Positions 47,003 through 55,760 of a stretch of 64,000 bases of DNA are shown here, piece after piece. The stretch lies in the NCBI RefSeq assembly GCF_014650055.1, contig NZ_BMUF01000017.1:62001-126000 (forward strand). The letters are read 5' to 3'. The notes beneath the pieces are model-generated. The model was not told the DNA's origin. It saw nothing but the letters and a program-made list of their open reading frames with translations, and did not search any database. The translations under genes and the position numbers were made by a program. The stretch's first letter is position 1. Every line of letters begins with the position of its first letter. This stretch comes from Streptomyces malachitofuscus (lineage in GTDB: Bacteria > Actinomycetota > Actinomycetes > Streptomycetales > Streptomycetaceae).

Positions 47003-48364
47003 TCAGACGCGCTGCCACAGGGCCGGGACGTTCGGGGGCTCCCAGCCGGTCTGGGCCTGGTGGCCCTGGAGGCAGCGGTAGGAGGCGCCGCCGTAGGTGA
47101 CCGTGTCGCCCGGCTGGTAGACGGTGCCCGCGGACCACGTGCCGCCGGGCTCCTCCTCCCCGGGCGGCTCCTCGTCGTCGCCGGTCGTCCTCAGGGTGAG
47201 GCCGTAGTTCTGGAGCAGCGGGTTGATCGGCTGGAAGAAGGTCGTGCCGCCGCTGCTGCAGTTGCCCGAGCCGCCCGAGGTGACGCCCTGCGCCTGGCTG
47301 CCGGAGATGTACGAGCCGCCCGAGTCACCCGGCTCGGCGCACACCGTCGTCTGGGTCACGCCGCTGATGGTGCCCTCGGGGTAGGTCACGCTGGTGTTCA
47401 GCACCTGGACGGTGCCGCAGTGCCAGCCGGTGGTGGAGCCGGAGCGGCAGACCGAGGCGCCGACCGGGGCCTGGACGGAGCCGGTGACCTGGACGTTCTG
47501 GCCTCCCGGGCCCTTCACCCAAGGGGTGGCCGTCCACTGGGAGTTGGTGGCCACCCACGCCATGTCGCGGCCCGGGAAGACCGAGCCCTGGAAGGTGCCC
47601 TGGGCCACCCGGTTGTGGCCGCTGGTGCTGTTGCCGGCCCGGCCGCAGTGGCCGGCCGTGGCGTAACCCTGCTGGGTGCCCTTGGTGACGGGGAAGCCGA
47701 TCGAGCAGCGGCCGCTGTTGTTGATGTAGTACGCCTCGCCGCCCCGCAGGTCGTACAACGGGCGGGGCCGGTCGGCCGACTTCTCGATCCGGATGAGGGA
47801 GCGGTCGACGCCGGCCGCCGCCAGGAGGGCTCGGGCGGCGGCGGGGCGTACCGACCGCACGGTGACCGTGTTGGTGCGGACGTCGACGTACCAGACGGGG
47901 GTGTCGGTGGTGTCGTGCCGCTGAGCCGCCCGGTCCAGGCGGGACTTGACCGCGTCCAGGCCGGCCAGGGAGTGGCGTACGACCGTGGCCCGTGCGCCCT
48001 GCGCCTCGATGGCCGGTACGTCACCGGCGTCCGTCGTCGCCACGGTGAGCGTGCCCGACTCGGCGCCGCGCACCCAGGCGCCCGCGAAGTCGGCGCCCAG
48101 CGCCGCGCGGAGGCGGCCGGCCGTGGCGCCCGCCTCCGCCTCGTTGACCAGGCGCCGCTCGGCCTGCGCGCGGTCCAGGCCGAGGTCGCGTTCCATGGCG
48201 TCGAGGAGGGCGGGCGGGGCGGCGTCCGTACGCAGTGTCCCCGTGGGCGTCGCCGCCGGTCCCGCGCTCGCGGAGCCGCTGAGCCCGGCCACGAGCAGGG
48301 CGGCCGTCGCCGCGACGGCGGCGCCCACGGCTCTGGTGCGTCGGGGGAGGTGTCGGTGGAGCAT
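47003..48364 (-). CDS. Streptogrisin C-like secreted serine protease with chitin-binding domain
   Basis: A 453-residue preproprotease of the chymotrypsin (S1) fold. There is a Sec/Tat-type signal with basic RHLPRRTR and a hydrophobic helix to about residue 35, then an alpha-lytic-protease-type propeptide (about 50-200). The mature domain has H239 in ATAGHC, D267 in GRDMAWV and S348 in PGDSGGS as catalytic triad, plus paired Cys. An acidic Pro linker leads to a chitin-binding type 3 domain (410-453, WSAGTVYQPGDTVTYGG). This layout is that of streptogrisin C. GAGGAG precedes the ATG. A LysR gene lies immediately upstream. Confidence 0.93.
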   Translation of the reverse strand: MLHRHLPRRTRAVGAAVAATAALLVAGLSGSASAGPAATPTGTLRTDAAPPALLDAMERDLGLDRAQAERRLVNEAEAGATAGRLRAALGADFAGAWVRGAESGTLTVATTDAGDVPAIEAQGARATVVRHSLAGLDAVKSRLDRAAQRHDTTDTPVWYVDVRTNTVTVRSVRPAAARALLAAAGVDRSLIRIEKSADRPRPLYDLRGGEAYYINNSGRCSIGFPVTKGTQQGYATAGHCGRAGNSTSGHNRVAQGTFQGSVFPGRDMAWVATNSQWTATPWVKGPGGQNVQVTGSVQAPVGASVCRSGSTTGWHCGTVQVLNTSVTYPEGTISGVTQTTVCAEPGDSGGSYISGSQAQGVTSGGSGNCSSGGTTFFQPINPLLQNYGLTLRTTGDDEEPPGEEEPGGTWSAGTVYQPGDTVTYGGASYRCLQGHQAQTGWEPPNVPALWQRV

Positions 48365-48455
48365 GGGGCATCTCCTCGGTTCGGTGGGGAGGTGCCGAAA
48401 CCGTAGGGAGGGCCGGCCGGACGCCATAAGCCGTCGGCCGGCCCCCTCCCCGGTG

Positions 48456-49403
48456 TTATGGAACGGGCTGGGCGGCGCGCCACTCCCGGTAGCTGTCGCT
48501 GCGGGCCGCCACGCCCGCGTGGGCCAGCCGGGCCTGGGCGAGCACCGTGGCCGCGGTCTCCGCCCGCTGCGTCACCCGGTGCCAGCCCAGCAGATGCCGC
48601 CAGGTCAGCGGCGTACCCGTGAGCGGCCGGGTGATGATCCCGGGCGTGTCCGGGAAGGTCGCCCGGCACAGCCCGACGGCCCGGCCGACCTGCACCAGAT
48701 GGACCAGCGACGCGGTGTCCGTCTCGTACATCCGGCGCGGGGTGAAGCCGGACCGGGCGCAGGCCGCCGTGAAGCAGTCCCCGAAGCAGCCGTCGCCCGG
48801 TACGCAGGCCCATTCCGCACCGGCCAGCTCGGCCAGATCGACCTCGCCCGGACGGGCGAGCGCGTGCCCTTCAGGGACCATGACGAACACCGGGTCGACC
48901 GCGACCTCCTGCCAGACCAGGCCCTCCGCGCCGGGCGGCGAGGCCGAGCCGCACGTCCCCGCGAGGGCGAAGTCCAGCCGCCCCTCGGTCAGCAGCCCGG
49001 CCAGCTCCCGCTCGGACCAGGAGGTGCAGGTGGTCACCCGGGCGTCGGGCGTCACATCCGCCAGCCGGTCCACCACGGCGCCGAGCAGCGGGCCGTGGGT
49101 GCCGCCCAGCCGGAAGCACGCCGTCGCGCGGGAGGTGCGGGCGAACCGGGCCGCCTCCTGCTGCAGTTCGGTCACCGCGGGCAGCACGACCCGGCTGCGC
49201 TCCAGTACCAGTTCGCCCAGCGCGGTGGCCCTTACCCCGTGCCGGCCGCGCTCGAACAGCTCGCCGCCCAGGGCGCGTTCGATGCGCTTGAGCTGTGCGC
49301 TCAGCGCGGGCTGCGCGAGCCCCAGGTCGGTCGCCGCCCGGGTGAGGCTGCCCGCGTCCGCGATCGCCCGGATCGTCTTCAGATGCCGCAACTCCAGCTC
49401 CAT
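48456..49403 (-). CDS. LysR-family transcription regulator
   Basis: A 315-residue regulator. The N-terminal winged helix has the typical LRHLKTIRAIADAGSLTRAA and ALSAQLKRIERALGGELFER sequences. The effector domain from about 90 contains ELAGLLTEGRLDFALAG. It is in the same orientation as, and 91 bases upstream of, the protease gene, so it may control the protease or be cotranscribed with it. The Cys-rich loop GDGCFGDCFTAAC (about 203-215) in the effector domain is unusual and might be redox- or metal-sensitive. Confidence 0.9.
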   Translation of the reverse strand: MELELRHLKTIRAIADAGSLTRAATDLGLAQPALSAQLKRIERALGGELFERGRHGVRATALGELVLERSRVVLPAVTELQQEAARFARTSRATACFRLGGTHGPLLGAVVDRLADVTPDARVTTCTSWSERELAGLLTEGRLDFALAGTCGSASPPGAEGLVWQEVAVDPVFVMVPEGHALARPGEVDLAELAGAEWACVPGDGCFGDCFTAACARSGFTPRRMYETDTASLVHLVQVGRAVGLCRATFPDTPGIITRPLTGTPLTWRHLLGWHRVTQRAETAATVLAQARLAHAGVAARSDSYREWRAAQPVP

Positions 49404-49519
49404 GAGGGGAGCTTGCGGCGTGGGAGGGGCAGGGGCAAGGGGTTGGTACGGACCTGCTCCCCTACGGACCCGCTCTCCTGCGGACTTGCTCTCCTACGGA
49501 CCTGCCTGCCGCCCGTTCG

Positions 49520-50110
49520 TCAGCGCGGGCGGCGCAGACCGTCGACGAGGACACCGGCCAGCCGGCGTGCGTCGTAGTCGGGATCGCTCTCCGCGCCGAT
49601 GCACAGGTTCCCCACGCCGCGCATGAGGGTGAGGGCGTCGATGTCGGCGCGGATCTCGCCGGCGGTGATCGCGGAGTCGAGCAGTTCGGCGCAGACGGGC
49701 AGGAGGCGGTCGAGGAAGTAGGCGTGGAGCGCCTCGAAGCCGGAGTGGTCGGAGCGCAGGACGGCGGCGAGGCCGTGCTTGGTGACCAGGAAGTCGACGA
49801 AGAGGTCGATCCACTGCCGCAGGGCGGCGTGCGGGGTCGCGGCGGTGGCCAGGAGGACCGGACCGGCCTCGGCGCAGGCCTCGACCTGGTGCCGGTAGAC
49901 GGCGATGATCAGGTCCGCCCGGGTCGGGAAGTGGCGGTAGAGGGTGCCCAGGCCGACTCCGGCCCGGGAGGCGATGTCGCGCACCGGTGCGTCCACGCCC
50001 GACGTGACGAAGACCGCGGCGGCCGCCTCCAGCAGTGTCTCCTTGTTGCGCCGGGCGTCCTTCCGTCGGGTCGGGGCCGCCGGCCCGTTGCCCTCGTCGC
50101 TCTGGTTCAC
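49520..50110 (-). CDS. TetR-family repressor
   Basis: A 196-residue regulator. The N-terminal helix-turn-helix is ETLLEAAAAVFVTSGVDAPV followed by GVGLGTLYRHFPTRADLI, the TetR signature. The C-terminal part is all helical and would bind a ligand. The GTG at 50110 has no strong Shine-Dalgarno. The gene is divergent from the aldo/keto reductase, and two identical-type palindromes lie in the shared 143-base promoter region, strongly suggesting that it represses both genes. Confidence 0.9.
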   Translation of the reverse strand: MNQSDEGNGPAAPTRRKDARRNKETLLEAAAAVFVTSGVDAPVRDIASRAGVGLGTLYRHFPTRADLIIAVYRHQVEACAEAGPVLLATAATPHAALRQWIDLFVDFLVTKHGLAAVLRSDHSGFEALHAYFLDRLLPVCAELLDSAITAGEIRADIDALTLMRGVGNLCIGAESDPDYDARRLAGVLVDGLRRPR

Positions 50111-50185
50111 CGCGTTGTTCCTCCAGCTCTCGTGCGCTCCCGCATGGTCTCACGCAGGTCCGCGCCCACCTCCAGGCTTGCGAAG

Positions 50186-50200
50186 CGGAACACTGTTCCG
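50186..50200. promoter_or_regulatory. Operator 1 for the TetR-family repressor
   Basis: CGGAACACTGTTCCG, a perfect 7-1-7 inverted repeat, lies nearer the tetR gene. It matches operator 2 except at one inner base. Confidence 0.75.
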
Positions 50201-50217
50201 TATCGTCGGCGGCGTAC

Positions 50218-50232
50218 CGGAACATTGTTCCG
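50218..50232. promoter_or_regulatory. Operator 2 for the TetR-family repressor
   Basis: CGGAACATTGTTCCG, a perfect inverted repeat, is 32 bases (about three helical turns) from operator 1 and 21 bases before the reductase start. It would block transcription of the reductase. Confidence 0.75.
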
Positions 50233-50253
50233 TTTCTTCTGAGGAGACACGTC

Positions 50254-51270
50254 ATGCAGTACCGCACCCTTGGCCGGACCGGCGTACAGGTCAGCTCCCT
50301 CGCGCTCGGCGCGATGAACTTCGGCGCGATCGGCAGCACCACCCAGGACGAGGCCACGGCCCTCGTCGACATGGCCCTGGAGGCCGGCGTCAACCTCATC
50401 GACACCGCCGACTGGTACAGCGCGGGGGAGTCGGAGGAGATGGTCGGCAAGGCCATCGCGGGCCGCCGTGACGACATCGTGCTGGCCACGAAGGCCACCA
50501 TGCCGATGGGGGAGCGCAACCGGCAGGGCGGTTCGCGCCGCTGGCTGTTCACCGCGCTGGAGGACAGCCTGCGCCGGCTCGGCGTCGACCACGTCGACCT
50601 CTACCAGATGCACCGCTGGGACCCGGCCACCAGCGACGAGGAGACCCTGTCGGCCCTGACCGACCTCCAGCGCGCCGGGAAGATCCGCTACTTCGGCTCC
50701 TCCACCTTCCCCGCGTACCGCATCGTGCAGGCGCAGTGGGCCGCCCGTGAGCTGCGGCTGAGCCGCTACGTCACCGAGCAGCCCAGCTACTCCATCCTGC
50801 AGCGCGGCATCGAGGCGCACGTCCTGCCCGTCACCCAGGAGTACGGCCTCGGCGTGCTCGCGTGGAGTCCGCTGGCCTCCGGCTGGCTGTCGGGTGCGGT
50901 CCGCAGGGGCCGGGACGTCACCACCCACCGCTCGACGGTCCTGCCGGACCGTTTCGACCCCTCGCTCCCCGCCAACCAGGCCCGCCTCGACGCCGTCGAG
51001 GCGCTGGCCACGGTCGCCGACGAAGCCGGTCTGACGATGATCCAGCTGGCGCTCGGCTTCGTGACCGCGCACCCGGGCGTGACCAGCGCGCTCATCGGTC
51101 CGCGCACGCCGGACCATCTGCGGGCGCAGCTCGCCGCCGCGGACACCGTGCTCCCCGCCGACGTGCTCGACGCGATCGACGGGATCGTCGCGCCCGGCGT
51201 CGACCTGGCCGCGCACGAGAAGTTCGACACGCCGCCCGCGCTGCTCGACGCGTCACTGCGCCGGCGCTGA
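50254..51270 (+). CDS. Aldo/keto reductase
   Basis: A 338-residue NAD(P)H-dependent oxidoreductase with the aldo/keto reductase barrel. LGRTGVQVSSLALGAMNFG is the family opening. The catalytic Asp and Tyr lie in NLIDTADWYSAGESEEMVG, the Lys in DIVLATKATM, and the His in DLYQMHRWD. QPSYSILQRGIE and the C-terminal GPRTPDHLRAQLAA bind the cofactor. The start follows GAGGAGA. Regulation by the divergent TetR is likely. Substrate unknown. Confidence 0.9.
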   Translation: MQYRTLGRTGVQVSSLALGAMNFGAIGSTTQDEATALVDMALEAGVNLIDTADWYSAGESEEMVGKAIAGRRDDIVLATKATMPMGERNRQGGSRRWLFTALEDSLRRLGVDHVDLYQMHRWDPATSDEETLSALTDLQRAGKIRYFGSSTFPAYRIVQAQWAARELRLSRYVTEQPSYSILQRGIEAHVLPVTQEYGLGVLAWSPLASGWLSGAVRRGRDVTTHRSTVLPDRFDPSLPANQARLDAVEALATVADEAGLTMIQLALGFVTAHPGVTSALIGPRTPDHLRAQLAAADTVLPADVLDAIDGIVAPGVDLAAHEKFDTPPALLDASLRRR

Positions 51271-51292
51271 CCGTTCGGAGGTTCTCCAGCCC

Positions 51293-52192
51293 ATGCCGAC
51301 CACACCCCGACCGCGTTTCGGGATCATGACCGCCCCCACGCAGGTCGCCTACCACGACATCCTGCGCGTCTGGCGCGAGGCGGACACCGTCCCGGAGATC
51401 GAGCACGCCTGGCTGTTCGACCACCTCATGCCCATCTTCGGCGACCCGCAGGGACCGACGTACGAGGGCTGGACGCTGCTCTCGGCCCTCGCGGCACAGA
51501 CCCGGCGGCTGCGGCTGGGCGTGATGGTGACCAGCAACCGGTTCCGGCCGCCGGCGCTGCTCGCCAAGATCGCGACGACCGTCGACATCGTCTCCGGCGG
51601 ACGGCTCGACCTCGGCATCGGCGTCGGCTCCCGGCCGCACCCGGCCCAGGCCTGGCGCGAGTACCCGGCGCACGGCCTGCCCTTCCAGCCCCCGGCGCAG
51701 GCGGTGGAGAGCCTCGCCGAGGCCTGCACGGTGATCAAGCGGCTGTGGACCGAGGAGGAACCCTTCGACTTCCACGGCGCCCACCACCACCTCACCGGGG
51801 CCTTCGGCAGCCCGAAGCCGGTGCAGCGGCCCCACCCGCCGATCCTCGTCGGCGGCCGCTCCGCGGCGACGCTGCGCGTGGTCGCCGAGCACGCGGACCT
51901 GTGGAACATCCCGGGCGGCGACATCGACGACGTGGTCCGCCGCAGCGCCCTGCTGGACCGCTACTGCGCGGACATCGGCCGCGACCCGGCCTCCATCGTC
52001 CGCTCGATCCACCTGCCCGTCGACTACGACCGGCCCGCCGAAACGATCGTGGCGATCCGCGAGGCGATCGACGCGGGTTTCGGGCACATGGTCCTCGGGC
52101 TGGGAGCGCCGTATCCCGTGGGCGTGGCGCGGTGGGTCGCCGACGAGCTCATCCGTACCTCTCAGGGGAACGATCGCGTGCACGGGTATTGA
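51293..52192 (+). CDS. LLM-class F420-dependent oxidoreductase
   Basis: A 299-residue luciferase-like monooxygenase-fold protein. The first strand RFGIMTAPTQ, the AWLFDHLMP segment, TRRLRLGVMVTSNRFRPPALLAKIATTVD and SGGRLDLGIGVGS are typical of the actinobacterial F420-using branch. The C-terminal PPILVGGRSAATLRVVAEHADLWN is also characteristic. It starts 22 bases after the reductase and is probably in the same TetR-controlled unit. Whether it uses F420 or FMN cannot be decided from the sequence alone. Confidence 0.88.
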   Translation: MPTTPRPRFGIMTAPTQVAYHDILRVWREADTVPEIEHAWLFDHLMPIFGDPQGPTYEGWTLLSALAAQTRRLRLGVMVTSNRFRPPALLAKIATTVDIVSGGRLDLGIGVGSRPHPAQAWREYPAHGLPFQPPAQAVESLAEACTVIKRLWTEEEPFDFHGAHHHLTGAFGSPKPVQRPHPPILVGGRSAATLRVVAEHADLWNIPGGDIDDVVRRSALLDRYCADIGRDPASIVRSIHLPVDYDRPAETIVAIREAIDAGFGHMVLGLGAPYPVGVARWVADELIRTSQGNDRVHGY

Positions 52193-52230
52193 CGCACCGC
52201 TCGGCCGAACCGTACGGTCCGCCCATCCCT

Positions 52231-52258
52231 AATGTTTCGAATCTCACTTCGAAACATT
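52231..52258. promoter_or_regulatory. Operator palindrome upstream of the xylanase gene
   Basis: AATGTTTCGAA (52231-52241) and TTCGAAACATT (52248-52258) form an 11-base perfect inverted repeat with a TCTCAC spacer, 31 bases before the xylanase start. TTTCGAA-type palindromes are associated with repression of Streptomyces xylanase genes by LacI-type sugar regulators. The regulator here is not in the window. Confidence 0.75.
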
Positions 52259-52289
52259 CGAGAACGACGATGGGAATGAGACTCCCCGC

Positions 52290-53447
52290 ATGAGATCCAT
52301 TCGTTTCGCCACCGTGGCCGTCGCCACCGCCGCACTCACCCTGCCGCTGACGGCGGGCAGCGCCACCGCCGACCCGGCGGACGGCCGGAAGGCCGCACCG
52401 CACTCCCACGCCAAGTTCGACCGGCTGCGCGCGGCCGCTCCCGAGGGCTTCGTCGTGGGCACCGCCGTGGCCGGCGGCGGCCACCACCTGGAGCAGGACT
52501 ACCCCGACCCCTTCACGCACGACAGGGAGTACCGGAAGATCCTGGGACGCCAGTTCAGCTCGGTCTCCCCCGAGAACCAGATGAAGTGGGAGTTCATCCA
52601 CCCCGAGCAGGACCGCTACGACTTCGGACAGGCCGACGCCATCGTCGAGTTCGCCAAGCGCAACAAGCAGGTCGTGCGCGGCCACACCCTGCTGTGGCAC
52701 AGCCAGAACCCGGCGTGGCTGGAGGAGGGCGACTTCTCCGAGGAGGAGCTGCGCACCATCCTGCGCGAGCACATCACCACCGTCGTCGGCCGCTACGCCG
52801 GCAAGATCCAGCAGTGGGACGTCGCCAACGAGATCTTCGACGACCAGGGCAACCTGCGGACCCAGGACAACATCTGGATCCGCGAACTCGGTCCGGGCAT
52901 CGTCGCCGACGCCTTCCGCTGGGCCCACGAGGCCGACCCGAAGGCCAAGCTGTTCTTCAACGACTACAACGTCGAGGGCGTCAACGCCAAGAGCGACGCC
53001 TACTACGCCCTCGTCCAGGACCTGCTGGAACAGGGCGTGCCCGTGGACGGCTTCTCCGTGCAGGGACACCTGAGCACGCGCTACGGCTTCCCGGGCGACC
53101 TCGAGGACAACCTGCGCCGGTTCGACGCGCTCGGCCTGGAGACCGCCATCACCGAGCTGGACGTGCGCATGGACCTGCCGGAGAGCGGGGTGCCCACCAA
53201 GGCGCAGGAGCGGCAGCAGGCCGACTACTACCAGCGGATGCTGGAGGCCTGTCTGGCCGTCGACGGCTGCAACTCGTTCACCATCTGGGGCTTCACCGAC
53301 AAGTACTCCTGGGTGCCGGTGTTCTTCGAGGGCGAGGGCTTCGCCACCGTCATGACCGACGACTTCAAGCGCAAGCCCGCCTTCTACGCCCTGCGGGACT
53401 CGCTGAAGCAGGCGGCCCGGGAGGAGGACTGCAAGAAGCACCGGTAG
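52290..53447 (+). CDS. Secreted GH10 endo-1,4-beta-xylanase
   Basis: A 385-residue glycoside hydrolase of family 10, a retaining enzyme that cuts xylan inside the chain. It has a signal peptide (1-27, ending ATA-D) and a single catalytic barrel with no carbohydrate-binding module. FVVGTAVAGG opens the domain. E181 in WDVANEIFDD is the acid/base, E289 in ITELDVRMD is the nucleophile, and HTLLWHSQNPAWL and TIWGFTDKYSW are further subsites. Secretion signal and operator palindrome fit a xylan-induced gene. Its 3' end, about 135 bases, is repeated at 58589-58723. Confidence 0.94.
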   Translation: MRSIRFATVAVATAALTLPLTAGSATADPADGRKAAPHSHAKFDRLRAAAPEGFVVGTAVAGGGHHLEQDYPDPFTHDREYRKILGRQFSSVSPENQMKWEFIHPEQDRYDFGQADAIVEFAKRNKQVVRGHTLLWHSQNPAWLEEGDFSEEELRTILREHITTVVGRYAGKIQQWDVANEIFDDQGNLRTQDNIWIRELGPGIVADAFRWAHEADPKAKLFFNDYNVEGVNAKSDAYYALVQDLLEQGVPVDGFSVQGHLSTRYGFPGDLEDNLRRFDALGLETAITELDVRMDLPESGVPTKAQERQQADYYQRMLEACLAVDGCNSFTIWGFTDKYSWVPVFFEGEGFATVMTDDFKRKPAFYALRDSLKQAAREEDCKKHR

Positions 53448-53529
53448 GACCGGCATCCGCCCCCGGCACGGCAGCACGTCACCGTCCGGGGGCGGCCCCC
53501 TCCTGGCCCGCGGGTCTCACACCTTGCGG
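53313..53529. repeat. Direct repeat A, left boundary of the toxin/NTPase island
   Basis: A 217-base sequence repeated at 58589-58806 with only a few substitutions and one indel. It comprises the last 135 bases of the xylanase gene, its downstream region, and the last codons of the methyltransferase gene located beyond copy B. The left copy is fused to island DNA right after GCGG. It must therefore derive from the original xylanase/methyltransferase junction. Confidence 0.9.
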
Positions 53530-53530
53530 C

Positions 53531-54082
53531 TCACCAGATGCCTTCGGCGACCTCGTCGAGGACGAGGGCCCACTGTGACTGTTCGTCCTCGAAGGGAAGG
53601 GGATCGAAGGCCTCGATCCGCGTACGCAACCGGTCCAGCCGCTCGTCGACGCCGTCCGCGTCGTCCGCATCCTGCTCGAACCGCTGGAAGAGCAGCAGGG
53701 CGTGGACGAGGGACTCGACGTCGCGGTGCAGCTGCGTGTAGGCGTCCAAGGGCTCGCCCTCCCCGAACGCGTACACCTTTCCGTTCTCCGGGTCGAGGGC
53801 GAGGAGCGAGGCGGCGAAGTGGGCCAGCACCAGCCAGGTGCGGCACTCCTCCGGCAGGCTGCCGTCCTCGGGTCCGAACCACTCCGCCAGGTCGACCGAC
53901 TCCTCCTGACCGACGGCGGCCTTCGACATGAAGTACGTAGCGTCCGGAAGGCCCACCCCGCTGAGGAAGTCCGCCGTGCGGGAGTCGAGACGGTTGCTCG
54001 GGCCGTCGTGGCGGGGGAAGTACACGACACCGGTCAGGCCGAACGCGCTGACCAGTTCGTCTGGGGAGACTGCGAAACGCAT
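53531..54082 (-). CDS. SUKH-4-type immunity protein
   Basis: A 183-residue protein. Its pattern is a short N-terminal helix, GLTGVVYFP, an RTADFLSGVGLPDA block, a strand region with NGKVYAFGEGEP, and a long C-terminal helix RDVESLVHALLLFQRFE; this is that of the SUKH-4 (SMI1/KNR4-like) immunity family. It lies 37 bases downstream of a polymorphic-toxin gene on the same strand, the classical place for the cognate immunity gene. There is no signal peptide. Neutralisation of the neighbouring deaminase toxin is inferred. Confidence 0.75.
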   Translation of the reverse strand: MRFAVSPDELVSAFGLTGVVYFPRHDGPSNRLDSRTADFLSGVGLPDATYFMSKAAVGQEESVDLAEWFGPEDGSLPEECRTWLVLAHFAASLLALDPENGKVYAFGEGEPLDAYTQLHRDVESLVHALLLFQRFEQDADDADGVDERLDRLRTRIEAFDPLPFEDEQSQWALVLDEVAEGIW

Positions 54083-54119
54083 GGGGTACCTTCGTGCTTC
54101 GTCGCGGACGGGGCCGATG

Positions 54120-55643
54120 CTATCGGCCGTGTGACTCCTGGAGCTCCTTCATGTAGCGCTGGTGCTCAATGTCCCGGCGGTGCCGCGGGACCGTCTGGTC
54201 GTAGTCGTTCGTGTGGTGGACCGTCCTCGCCTCGGGGAAGTGCCGGTCCAGCCAGCGGTCACAGCTGGGTTTGAGCTGGCAGGGTTCCCGCTCCGTGAAG
54301 ACCTCCTTGAGGCCCGACTGATTCCCGTTGTGCAGCAGCGGATAGCCGATGGAACGTTCGGAGTGCATGCTCTTCTCGCTGTAGCCGACGAGGATGCTTT
54401 CCCCCCGGCCGTCCGGGTCGACGTACCGGCCCGCGGCGTAGTTGTTCCCGCTGTAGTCGTCGCGGGCGTAGCGGGCGAGCTGGGTGGCCTGCCCCAGTTC
54501 GTCCGCGTAGGGATCGACCTTGGTCGACTGCACCCTGCCGGTGTGGGTGTTGGGTACCGCCGTGTCCGCCTGGTCGCGCCGGGTCTCCGGTCGCCAGGCC
54601 TTGCCGTTGTCGAGGACGCCGTCCAGGCGGTCCTTGTCGGTGCTGTCGAGGCGGTGCAGTTGGCCGTCGGCGTCCAAGCGCTGGACGGTGCCGTCGGTGC
54701 TCAGCAGATAGGTCCGGACGTCCTCGCACTCCTCGACGTCCCGTTTTGTCCTGCGTTCCCGGTCCTTGTGGTCCTTCCCGCTCTTGCCGATGTCGCCGCC
54801 GTGCTTGTCGAGCACGTCGAGCGTTTCGTCGACCTTCTTGTCGACGGCGTCCTCGCACTTGTCCATGACGGTGGCGAGTTTGTGGAAGCGGCTGTCCTTC
54901 TTGACGGAACTGCGGCGGGTGGCGCCCCCGGTCTTGTGGTCGCCCTTCTTCTTGTCGAAGTTCTCGCGGGTGGTGCCGTAGTCACCGGCGGCCCGGTCGA
55001 AGTCGTCGAACTCGATGGCCAGGTCGTATGCCAGATCGGAGCCGCCCGGAGCGTACCGGGACAGGTCCTCGTCACCGGTGTCAAGGCGGTCGGTGAAGAC
55101 GTCTTCGATCTTCCCGAGGATCTTGGCCTCGATCCTCTCGGTGACGACCTTGGTGATCTCTCCGACCGCGTAGTCGATGGCCTCGTGGAGGGCGATGCGG
55201 CAGGCGGCCACCGCGGCCGCGCTCAGCACGCCGCTTGCGCCGAAGGTGAAGAACATCCCGATGACTCCCGCAGTTGCGGTGACCGCGGTGGCGGAGAGCT
55301 CGGCGATACAGGCGATCTTGCAGCCCTCAATGAAGCCGGCGCAGTCGTCGAGCGCTCCGGCCAGTTCGTCGAGGGCGCCCGCGAACGTGGTGAGGTCCTT
55401 GGTCGTGAGCCGGCCCCACCGGCGGTCGATCGCGTCGACGGTCTTGCCCTTGCTGCGGCCCCCGACGATGTGCGCGCAGGCCTTGTTGCCGTCGGTGATG
55501 ACGTCCCGTATGCCGTCGGCGAGGTTGCGGTAGTCCTTGGCCGAGGCGCGCACCTCGTCCTCGTCGATCTGGGGCCACTGCACGCCGACCAGCTCAAGTA
55601 CCTCGACGAGTTCGTCGGGCAGCTTCATCCCCATGCGCCGCAT
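54120..55643 (-). CDS. Polymorphic toxin with C-terminal nucleic-acid deaminase domain
   Basis: A 507-residue protein. Residues about 25-110 form a helical WXG100-like region (DYRNLADGIRDVITDGN) as in type VII-secreted toxins. Residues 113-165 contain hydrophobic helices, and the middle (200-350) is charged. The C-terminal 90 residues carry HSE at 427-429 and a PCxxxxxC pair with C455 and C461 in TEREPCQLKPSCDRWL, the zinc-binding pattern of cytidine-deaminase-fold toxins, closest in my memory to the XOO_2897 group. Start codon is uncertain: ATG at 55643, 55634 or 55628. Cytosine deamination in nucleic acid is inferred. The immunity gene follows. Confidence 0.75.
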   Translation of the reverse strand: MRRMGMKLPDELVEVLELVGVQWPQIDEDEVRASAKDYRNLADGIRDVITDGNKACAHIVGGRSKGKTVDAIDRRWGRLTTKDLTTFAGALDELAGALDDCAGFIEGCKIACIAELSATAVTATAGVIGMFFTFGASGVLSAAAVAACRIALHEAIDYAVGEITKVVTERIEAKILGKIEDVFTDRLDTGDEDLSRYAPGGSDLAYDLAIEFDDFDRAAGDYGTTRENFDKKKGDHKTGGATRRSSVKKDSRFHKLATVMDKCEDAVDKKVDETLDVLDKHGGDIGKSGKDHKDRERRTKRDVEECEDVRTYLLSTDGTVQRLDADGQLHRLDSTDKDRLDGVLDNGKAWRPETRRDQADTAVPNTHTGRVQSTKVDPYADELGQATQLARYARDDYSGNNYAAGRYVDPDGRGESILVGYSEKSMHSERSIGYPLLHNGNQSGLKEVFTEREPCQLKPSCDRWLDRHFPEARTVHHTNDYDQTVPRHRRDIEHQRYMKELQESHGR

Positions 55644-55760
55644 CCCCCCCCGGTGATCAGCCCCCTACCTTTGCGATCGAGTGAGTGTTCGTCAATCCCG
55701 CATGTGTGCGCCCATGGTGGCCGCCGTGGGGATCCTGTGCGGGACGTGATGGGCCACCCG

